Shown piece after piece: positions 10,381 to 19,160 of a DNA stretch of 64,000 bases. The notes beneath the pieces are model-generated. The model worked only from the letters and a program-made list of their open reading frames with translations, was not told the DNA's origin and searched no databases. Numbering within the stretch: the stretch's first letter is position 1; every line of letters begins with the position of its first letter. Position numbers and translations under genes: made by a program. Origin of the DNA: Isoetes taiwanensis (Eukaryota > Streptophyta > Lycopodiopsida > Isoetales > Isoetaceae); contig JAJEKV010000133.1 in the NCBI GenBank assembly GCA_021234155.1, positions 956,055-1,020,054 of the forward strand, written 5' to 3'.

Positions 10381-10859
10381 CTATGTCTCGCCTCTTGGGC
10401 GATTCATATTATAAGCCCTCTTTCTTTGTATGCCTCTCGATGCTTGGTCGTCATCTCCTGGATTGCATCTGCCAGGTCTTTCATTATGTCTGCCCTTATT
10501 ATCAGGGTGTGTACTGGATGTCCCCATCTTATGTCTCTGTACTTGTTTCTGACGTCTCCGTACATTGGGCATTCGTTGAGCAGGTGGTTCTCATCCTCTA
10601 CTTTTCTAGTATCACAGATTCTACATATTCGGTTGTCTTTTTCTATTTTCCTCCATCTGTCCTTTTCAATTCTTAGATCATGGCTCCCTATCCTAAATCT
10701 TGCCAGGACGTCTCTCCTGGCCTTCCCTAGTAGATTGTCTCAATACATCTGTTGCCCTATCTGTTGTTCTGGGTTGAAGACTGTCATGAGCCAAAGTGTC
10801 TTGGGTCCGGTATGTTTTTGCAACCATGTTCGTGTAGCCTTGTTTGCCCAGTCTTCATT
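10381..10859 (-). pseudogene. LINE C-terminus, 3' segment of the LINE split by the 11-kb transposon
   Basis: The minus strand reads WNEDWANKATRTWLQK, then IGSHDLRIEKDRW, then RICRICDTRKVEDENHLLNECP, a Cys-x2-Cys...His...Cys finger of the kind found at the C-terminus of many LINE polyproteins. An in-frame stop near 10740 shows decay. The 5' boundary is exactly the target site of the 11-kb transposon: the preceding LINE residues (..NEGKW) are at 21942-21980. It is therefore the missing 3' part of the LINE at 21942-23956. Confidence 0.8.
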
Positions 10860-10863
10860 CCAT

Positions 10864-10885
10864 GGGTGTAAATTCTATAGTGGTG
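10864..10885 (+). repeat. Left terminal inverted repeat of the 11-kb transposon
   Basis: 22 bp, identical to the reverse complement of 21920-21941. Beyond it the ends stay loosely similar (for example CAGCACCTAAAGCAC against an inverted copy at the right end). Confidence 0.9.
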
Positions 10886-10965
10886 ATCAAAAAAACACGA
10901 CAGCGCCCAGCACCTAAAGCACTTGGATCCCGTCAGCCTTGTGTCACGCATTTAATGCTGGCAGT

Positions 10966-11065
10966 TCCCGCGCCATAGCCATAAGCCATAGCTTTTAGTC
11001 GAACTTTCGCGCGCCATAGCCATAGCCTTTAGTCGAATTTCTCGCGCCATAGCCATACCGAAAGC
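10966..11065. repeat. CCATAGCCATA-type short repeat
   Basis: Three copies of CGCGCCATAGCCATA, two of them followed by ..AGCC/TTTAGTCGAA, sit near the left end of the 11-kb transposon. Similar CCATAGCC words occur inside the Helitron near 53680-53760. Confidence 0.7.
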
Positions 11066-11739
11066 CAAATGGAAAGCATCAGAATGGGCGAAGCAGTGAC
11101 AAGCAGTGACAGTAGAAAATTTTGTGGAAATGCATGGATTGTCGGATGATGGACTAATTCCGGCTCTAAAAATGAAATATTTGGAGAAAAAAATCACCAA
11201 TCGAAGATTGGCTATCGGTTTGGAGAGAGGAGATAAATTCGGACCAAGATAAAAATCTCACCGATACAACCCACATCCGAAAAGAACAATTACAAACATT
11301 GATAAAAAGCTTTATCGAGTGAGGGATTATGCAATAATGAGGTCAGAAAACAGATAGCCTATGCTTTTGCATTGGAAAATTGCATATCCGCACAAAAAAA
11401 ATCGGAAAGCACAAGGTAAATTGGGTCTTCTGCTGGAGCTCAAATTATGAAATACGAGGAGGTGTAGGAAGCCCAATTATTGGAACCAAAAATCTGAGAG
11501 AAGAAGACGGTAGAAGTCAAGAGGAAAAGAAGTTGGCAAAGTGGAATCTTTTATTTTGAACACAAAAATTTTGATGTAATGTAGAACTGATCGAGAATGA
11601 GATCACCCGAATTTCTAGTGAGAGAGAAGCTTGTGCATTGAGTTGAATGACATTCTTATCACATTGGCGAGAGGATCTCTCAAACCAGGCTTTAAGTGGC
11701 AATGTGGCAGAAGCAAACAATAATATTGAGCAAATGAAA

Positions 11740-12830
11740 TAGAACTCAAAAAATCTTTGCAGGTAACTCTAGGGTTAGAGAAAGACATTGTTGAGCTTGA
11801 AACAAGTATTATGCTTGAGACCTATGCAGCAAAAAAAATGGCAAGATTCTGAGGAAGATCAATCCAAACACAAAGATCAAGAAGGGATGAATTGCAAGGT
11901 GAACTTCACATGAAGGATGCTAACCTCTCAATACTGAGATCAAACCTCAAAAACTTAGAAGAACTGAAAGGTATGAAATTTTCACCAATTAGAGTCAATG
12001 CAGTTAGTAGAGATTTACCTGTGCTATTTGAGGACGCTTGTGCTGCATGTGGATTAGCATTCTCCAAGCAATTACTGAGTTATCGGTAAAAACTAAAATG
12101 TGATCATGAGTATCACTTTAATGTGCACGACTTTGTTGGCTAAAAGGTAAATGCATTGTTTGCACTTCAACTATCGTTTACGCTTTTATTTTTAGAGCTT
12201 GGTATGACAGTGCCTGTGGACGAGACAGTGCTTGAAAATACAGGATCACCTTCCATTGTACATGATAGGAGATCAACTCTTGCTCTGCTACCCTCAACTT
12301 CAAGATCTAAGATTGGAGCAAATAATGTCATACTAACAGATGATGAGGGGGTGAAGCTGCTACAGAAAACCTTGGGAAGGTTGTTGAGGGGAAAGGAAAT
12401 TCAGAGTCACATCAAGAGAGTGACACAGAGATAGAAGTGGTGAAGGAACATATTCGAAGAAAAGGAAATTTTCACCCAAATCAAAAGTGCAGTTTCCAAA
12501 GAAACAGAAAAGCAAAGATAAAGCAAGCAGGAAAGGAGAAGCACCTAAGAGGACTTATCCATTCAGAAGCAAGAAGAATCTGAAAGATGCATTAGAGGCT
12601 GATGAGAATACAAGTTTAGAGTTGCAGCAAACAACAGATGAGCACTTAATAATGCTGCTACTTGGGAAAGCATCATCACGACAGGTCAATCTGCTGCCAC
12701 TGCTGCTGTTGAAGTAGAAGATCAGGGTCCAACTCCAAAAGAAGGTATTCTATTTCAAGCTATACTTGATGCTCTAAATGACAAAAATGATTCTGTCTCA
12801 ATCAAGAGTCTATTACATGAAAATTAGCTG
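11740..12830 (+). pseudogene. Coiled-coil and Cys-motif ORF inside the 11-kb transposon
   Basis: Not recognised as a known family. Plus-strand pieces in shifting frames read LGLEKDIVELETSIMLETYA (heptad-like), then 11892-12089 with LRSNLKNLEELKGM and DACAACGLAF, then a Cys-x-His-x3-His pattern (CDHEYH) after a stop at 12089. Next come 12156-12434 (PVDETVLENTGSPSI..LTDDEGVKLLQKTLGRLL) and a Lys-rich stretch (12487-12717, FPKKQKSKDKASRK). The Cys/His pattern could be a zinc finger. It lies just upstream of, and in the same direction as, the FCP1-like ORF and may be an earlier part of the same gene. Many stops suggest decay or base-calling errors. Confidence 0.4.
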
Positions 12831-13050
12831 GCCTTGATTCTATGCAGGGACAATTGGAGATAATTCCATATCAATGAAAGGAAGTGTTGTAGCCATTAGA
12901 AGGTATTTGAGTGTTCATTGTAGCCATTTGAGTGTTATTAATCAAAAAAATTTAAATTGCTTTGCAATGGTTGTTTGAATTTGTTTTGTTCTAATGTAGG
13001 TCTGCACGAAATTCAAACAAATTTGATAATGAAAAAGAGAAATCAATAAA

Positions 13051-13410
13051 GTGAAGAAAAGGAGAGCAGAAGTTGAGCCACCTTTAGTTCCAAAAACTAT
13101 ACTTGAGGCAACTATAGTTCAACAACCATTAGCTCCAGAAACTATAGTTCAACCAACTATAGTTGAGTCTTCTTTTGTTGGAGATAATATAGTTGAGGCA
13201 AATATAGTTCAGCCAACAATGGTTCAACATTGTGGTGATACAGTTGCTAAGACATTTGAAACAAGTGTTGAGCCAGCTTTTGTTCCACAAAATATAGTTG
13301 AGGCAAATATAGTTCAGCCAACAATGGTTCAACATTGTGTTGATCTGATTGCGTTTGCCAAGACATTTGAAACAAGTGTTGAGCTAGCAAGTTTGCCCGG
13401 CAAGTGTTGA
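13051..13410 (+). CDS. Val/Ile-rich internally repeated segment before the FCP1-like domain
   Basis: An open 119-residue frame built of repeats such as IVQPTIVE, NIVEANIVQPTMVQHC and KTFETSVEPAF. The DNA repeat (AATATAGTTGAGGCAAATAT and neighbours) occurs twice over about 120 bases. It is in the same direction as the FCP1-like ORF that starts 47 bases later and could be its linker. A short KVEET-type repeat holds a comparable place upstream of the second FCP1-like ORF (minus strand near 56.5 kb). Confidence 0.4.
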   Translation: MKKRRAEVEPPLVPKTILEATIVQQPLAPETIVQPTIVESSFVGDNIVEANIVQPTMVQHCGDTVAKTFETSVEPAFVPQNIVEANIVQPTMVQHCVDLIAFAKTFETSVELASLPGKC

Positions 13411-13456
13411 GCCAAGCAGGTTCAACAAGTAAAAAGCAAGACATAGAGTAGATATC

Positions 13457-14219
13457 ATGGTGAGTAGAAAGCTATTGATTATGGACCTCAATGGTGTTTT
13501 GGTTAAAACATATTCAAAGTCTGAAAAACTTGAAATACCTGGCCCACACATTATAGAGTATACAAAAAAACAAGATACTTTTATTCAGGCCTGGTGTTAC
13601 AGAATTTTTAAACAAGGTAAATGTTTACTATGACTTGACTATATGGTCATCTATGACTGCTTTCAATACGAAGGAGGTGTTACAGAAGTTGTGTCCATTA
13701 CTTATACACAGGTTTGTTTTTATTTGGGGACAAGAGTTTTGTGACAAAATGCCTTTCACTTTACCTGGACATGTTGACAAACCAGTGTTCATGAAACCTC
13801 TGGAAAAGGTGTACTGCCAGTTTCCTCAACACACTGAAAGATGTATTTTGGTTGATGACTCAGTTTATAAGACATTCTTGTCTCCACCTTATACAACTGT
13901 TATTGCAGCAAGCATGAGGATTGAAGAATTTAAGTCAAGTTCAAGTTTGCTAGTGGATTCCATATTTCCTTTGTTGTGTCAACTTGCAATGGATGATAAC
14001 TGGAAGACATTATTGAAGAGAGCACAATATGTGGATTTTTTTTGATATGGAGGCCGTGGATATTCTTGAGAGGTTGAATGCAGCAATGTTAACAGTTCCT
14101 CAGCAGGTTTCTTTTTATCTCTATTACTCTACATTTGTGAAGTGGCTGACTGAACAGGCAGATAGCAAGTTCATCAACAACTCTGCCTTGCAACACCTGA
14201 AACAAATTGTAAATAGTTA
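13457..14219 (+). CDS. FCP1/NIF-like HAD phosphatase-like protein carried by the transposon
   Basis: The ATG at 13457 gives MVSRKLLIMDLNGVLV, the HAD motif I position (usual DxDGT/V): the nucleophile Asp is kept but the second Asp is Asn. After a frameshift at the A-run near 13562-13568 the frame reads RPGVTEFLNKVNVYYDLTIWSS, the FCP1-homology core with the motif II Ser, then ERCILVDDS (motif III), then LVDSIFPLLCQLAMDDNWKTLL. Stops at 14044 and 14219 end it; the last part (MEAVDILERLNAAML..) is in another frame. FCP1/SCP proteins dephosphorylate Ser/Thr, classically on the RNA polymerase II C-terminal domain; with DxN the chemistry is uncertain. Its 3' end faces the 3' end of the transposase gene. 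A related ORF sits beside the second transposase copy (54505-55175). Confidence 0.72.
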
Positions 14220-14254
14220 GGTGAAACAAATTGTAAATAGTCAACTGACAGCCA

Positions 14255-14809
14255 CATTAGAGGTAATTTGAGATCTCATTTTGTCCCATTAAGGGATGCT
14301 TGAAAAGCCACATCAGCTTTTTAAACTGTCCAATAAGAGAAGAGTTCCAGTGTATTTTATTCCAGTATTATGTGGCAGCAGTAATTAATGCAGTTCTAAC
14401 TAACTTTTGCAGTGTCATTTTTCTACTATAACTTTTGATCAAAAACTCCGATTCGAACACTATTTGTGGCAATGGATTCGTCTCCTCAAGATCTTTTTAA
14501 TGACAACCCATTGTTATATCTTTTGGGATGTAAATATATAAGAAAAGAGCAAAAAACCATATTTTTTAAGGTTAACACATATGGCTTGTATTGAAATACA
14601 TCATAATCATATATCACTTGAAAGATCTTTTCATTCTGCATCTAATGCAACAAACGCCGCAGCATTTTCATGAGTAGATCAAAAGTTATAGGGAAAAAAC
14701 GACAACAATGAAGTTGTTAATGTTGCATTAATTGCAGTTTGATGTAGAGTACTCATTCTATTGGAGGATTCTTATGGGGACAAAAGGAGATCTCAAATTA
14801 CCTCTAATG
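14255..14809. mobile_element. 555-bp long-TIR MITE
   Basis: Starts CATTAGAGGTAATTTGAGAT and ends with its inverse. The first 40 or so bases are nearly perfect, and similarity between the arms continues, weaker, for about 200 bases (shared inner word ATAACTTTTGATC). Flanked by GCCA on both sides (14251-14254 and 14810-14813). No coding capacity. It lies just after the FCP1-like ORF, in its 3' trailer. Confidence 0.78.
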
Positions 14810-15114
14810 GCCATTTTTGTTGTTCATGTAGGCTGGCCAATTTTGTATACATTTTGATATAACCTTTGGATCTGGATATACTTATTAAGTTATCAATGAA
14901 TATTTTTATCTTCTTTGCACAATTGCTGCTCCTAAACTGTTATCAACTTGAAGGCAGGCTGCTCATTATTTGTTGACATGTCTGCTCATCCATACTATAC
15001 AGTTTGTCTTTCACCAAAGTCATGTCAAATTTGCAAATCCTAACGAGGTGGCTGTACACTGTGGCCAGTGGTTTGTCTAAAAGAAGTTGAAAACTTAATT
15101 CTCCTTCCAATTAT
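14810..15114. other. Spacer between the convergent genes
   Basis: AT-rich with no open frame of note. It separates the 3' ends of the FCP1-like and transposase genes and may hold both 3' trailers. Confidence 0.5.
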
Positions 15115-16711
15115 TTGTAATAGTAGCCAGAAAGTATGACCTCACCAATTCCAAAAACATTGCCCCAGCCATCTTCATAATCATCTAGTAATGTGTTCTT
15201 TGTCTCAATACATTTCGGGACATAAAAGTCTACACCCTCAAGATTGCCTTCTTACGCATTCCCGCGCAAAATTGTCCCTTACTTCTACATTAGAGCCGAT
15301 CGGATCATGGTCACCATCATCTTCACTATCGGGTCTCCTCGTCTTGGACACAACCTCATTATCGTAATTTCACGCACTTCTACTCTTTTTGGGACCAACT
15401 CATTTGTCTCCCAACCTCCTATCTGAGATTTAGTGCTTTCTGAGGAGTCCCATTTCCCTTTGTCGGCAAGACATGCAAAAACATGACAAAGGTCTATGTG
15501 CAAAGCTTCAAAGGACTTTCTCTATCAAAAGGCGATGCAATGAATTTTAGTTGTCCCTTTGAGAGTCCGAACATCATACCTTTTCGATCTATCTATACTA
15601 TGAGGATCAATTTCCCAAAAAAAGTACTGTGGGGCAACAATTAAGCAAGTCTTTGTAAGTGCTTAACCGCTTTGTAGAAATCTTTATTAAGTAAACATTC
15701 CAATAAAAAAAAAAGTTCAAAATGTTATATTTGTACATAAATGGCCTTCAACATGTACAAAACTAGTAAAGTATCACCAAACATACATAAAAATCATGCA
15801 CAATAATTATTATAAAATACAGGTCTAAGTGCTTCAAGTGCTTCAAGTGCTACAAGTGCAAGATGCCACGGTGTGTATATCGAATCGATGAGCTGTTGGT
15901 AAAGAATTCATTTAAAAATCGAACAACATCCGCAAAGACATTAATCGAGTTTTCTCCCATTATACTTCAGTTGTTCCTTGGCCATCATGCTCACCTTTTC
16001 CATGCGAGCTGGCAAAGAAATTCCAAATAATCTGCTTTCAAAGATCTCTGTACCATCTACCCAAGAAATAGAATGGTCTTGAAGACTTAAATTGATATGA
16101 ACAACCATCTGACCATACGTAATGCTTGGAATATTGAATACCATTTAACTCCAACCAAGTGGCATGTTTTAACAGGCAATGCTGTACAAATTCAGTGTCA
16201 TGAGACTTCTCATCTGAAATATAGAAGTGACACTCTTTTATAATTTCTCCGTTATCATCTTTTTGCTTCATATCTTTTCTTTTCTTCTTGATGTCATTGC
16301 CATCCACCTCTTGTTTCCTCCCAAATCTGTAAGTGATATGAACTAAAATGGATACCTGGTCAGTGTGCCAATGACATGATTGCGCTTCCTGCTGAACTTT
16401 GAAACCATAGTTTTCTGCAAAGTCAATTACAGAAACTATTGTGTCTTCTCCAAAACTTGCCAAACATTGTCTGAATTGTTTTGCTTGCCAATGAGCCTTG
16501 TAGTTGTGTGGCACAAATGCTGCCATTGTTTTTCTTGCATGTTCTTGAAATTCAAAAGGAATCTTCTAACTTTAGTTGGTTTCTTCTTAGGGTTTCTCTT
16601 AGAAACAGCTTCTTGCTGCAAGTAGTAGAATCAACAAATCCCGGGGGTTTCACCATATTATACCCGTATAAAGCATGTGCGTGACTGGTTATGGGTTTTT
16701 TTTTTTCAAAC

Positions 16712-16727
16712 CGTCCGTATACGGACG
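16712..16727. repeat. 16-bp perfect palindrome
   Basis: CGTCCGTATACGGACG, 72 bases inside the left end of the P5B-carrying element; possibly a protein-binding site for transposition. Confidence 0.6.
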
Positions 16728-17043
16728 AAGCAAAATACGGGCTTATGGCCAAGGAGTCGTAGATGGTCGAGAAGGGGGTCCATTCCCGTATCATACGGTG
16801 AGGCATTAGTCTTGAAGATCTGAGGCGCCATATCTTGTATTAGCATGGAAGTTTAGGCTGAAAAAACATCCAGGTACGAATGCCACAAGCAGATTTATTT
16901 TTTTCCCTTCCGGCTCCATAGTTTTGGATGTTTTCTGCTTCTTACAGATTGACAATGTTCGGTGTTGTGGCGAGAAGCACTTTGAAATCTGCTGCTCTTA
17001 GGAAGCTTAAGAGTCCCGGTGGTAACTTTCACAGGGGAATATC

Positions 17044-19160
17044 ATGAAACGGTCGTTGAGCACTATTCAGCATTTGAATTTCAGGTACTTGGGCTCTTCG
17101 AGTACACTACAAGACGTGCTAACACTATCACGAGATAATGTCGAACGGGACCTAACGTTTTTAGCTCTTGTCCTCTTCAGAAATGAGCTCAAGTCAGATA
17201 CTTTTGGAGCTATTGAGGCCTTGAAAAAGGGTGAGGTGCGAGCTATTCTTGCTTGATATGTTTTCTAGTGATGCATTTGCGGCAATTGCGTCTTTCTTTT
17301 GCTTCCTAAATTTTGTGAAATGTTTGCTTACTTGTTGTACCATTATGTTGCTAGGTTAGCCCAATAATGGTGGCGGTGATAATGCTCATTGTGCTCATTA
17401 CATTGCGAAGCAAGGCGGGCATGATATATCAGGATCGAGGTTATATTGGGTGATGTGAACCATGATAACGGTAATGGACGTAATTGATTTGATGTGATTT
17501 CCGGTATTTTTGTCTACTTACTATCATGTAACAACCCGCAGTATAAGTTGGTCACTTATGAGACCAAAGGATGGTCCATTTATCGGGCCTTTGACTACGG
17601 AAGATCTCTTATCACAACACATGAAAGGCCTTGAAGTTGGAATGCTAGAACTAGCTATTACGGGAAAAGCTTTCAATGTTCTTTATTCAACTGGAATGAT
17701 GGACAACATCCTCTTTTGGACACGTATCTTTGCTCATTTCACTCCCATGAGACAAGGTAGTCAAATATTTGTCCCGATAAACATTTGATTTGGATTTGTA
17801 ATCGGTTTGCTTTGCGGTCTTGGTAGCCAATATGCATGGGACCATGGCCCGATTGTTGGGATGTGTGGAGATGGGGGCAATGATTGTGGTGGTGCCTGCG
17901 AGGCATTGCACATGTTGGCATTGCACTCGATGATGAGACCTCTAGAGAGAAAAATCGGTATACTCATTATAAGATTTATGCAATTGTCAAAAAGTTAGCT
18001 AGGTTATCTTGTATGAATAATTAGAGATTCTACAAAATTAGGCGAGATAAGAATTGGCAACACTTATTATCTCGTAGTTCGGATAACCATAGAACATGTA
18101 TGCCCACTCCGGGATCTCCCGAGGTTTATGCAACCTTTCTTTGTTAAAATCAACCCAGCTAAGGCATTCAATTTTCTTTCCACTTATGCAAGGAACCATA
18201 GGCAGTTAGACACGGGGGAAAGGCAAGGATTGTGAAGGTCTTAGACCTGAACTCTTTATACACCAAGGGTGAGACCTTGTTCTTGAGCCTTTCTGTGACC
18301 GGCTATTTATGTTAGTTTATTGAGGATGTGGTTCAAGAATTTTGTAAGGCCCATTTATAATGCTGTCATGAGTAGAGATGAGATATGGCCTAGAATGGGA
18401 TTAGGTATTATGTTGGGGAGGAGAGTTTCTCATCTTATTGAGAAGAAGGGAGCTTATGGTGACGGATATAGTGCTGTTGCTCCAATGTTGCTCATGGTTT
18501 TTCATACGGCCACAACATTCTCATGGGACCACCCAATGTTGGGATTTTGAACTCTCCAAAAGTAGTTATATACTTTACCCTACTTATTGCTAGCATGGTT
18601 TGTTACAGCATTGCCATATTTGGACAGCCATGCTGCAGCAGTTGGCTGTTTGAAGTACTCAATTTGGTTTGTAGAGAGATATTTTTTTGGCACCTTTTCA
18701 GTGTATAATGTTTGGGGCTAGCAATTGGAATTAATGATGGGAAAAATTACGTCCAGTCGCCTGGCTCAAAACTGGCATTGTCCCTGCGTCTTTATGCAGT
18801 CTTGTGTGACCATTTAAATTTCAAAGTTTAAAACGCAATTGTTCAGATCTTCCTGTTGATTGTTCTTGTTTCCGCAGATAGCTTGGTTGTTGACACAGCG
18901 AGAAGGGCGAGGAGCTTTGCATACTTCATTTGCATGCTACAAGTTCCTTATCATATATGGTCCGATGTTTTCAATTCTTAAGCTTTGTGCTTATTGGTGA
19001 GGTGCACTTTTCGGGAGTTTTACTTTTTTCGAGGTATCTTACGGGCAAGAGCAAGTTGGATTCTCCGCCGTTGTGCTTTTTATTCACATTTTTCCAGATA
19101 GTTGTGGGAGTAGTTGATCCGGAAGATCTCCTTCTAAATGAGCGAAGTGATGCCGGCTAG
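17044..19160 (+). pseudogene. P5B-type (ATP13A-like) ATPase gene fragment, copy 1
   Basis: The exon at about 17044-17256 reads LSRDNVERDLTFLALVLFRNELKSDTFGAIEALKKG, the start of the P-domain region after the nucleotide-binding domain. Further exons (about 17360-17480, 17540-17760 and 17815-17940) correspond to TGDN, the segment with LELAITGKAFNVLY and ILFWTRIFAHFTP, and the hinge motif [11 protein letters not shown] later exon near 18900-18990 resembles the start of the membrane part (GALHTSFACYKFL). P5B ATPases are late-endosome/lysosome or vacuole pumps; polyamine export is shown for animal ATP13A2. The 5' half with the DKTG phosphorylation site is absent. Copy 1 is scrambled at several sites where copy 2 keeps the frame. 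Confidence 0.75.

Noticed and set aside
10860-10885. First reading: shared 22-bp word at 10.87 and 21.93 kb as a coincidental or twin-primed LINE inversion
   Set aside because: The in-frame rejoining of the LINE across both sites and the CCAT duplication show that it is the TIR of one large insertion.
12156-12717. Homology of the coiled-coil/Lys-rich ORFs to histone or chromatin proteins
   Set aside because: Only composition is similar; no domain signature could be read.
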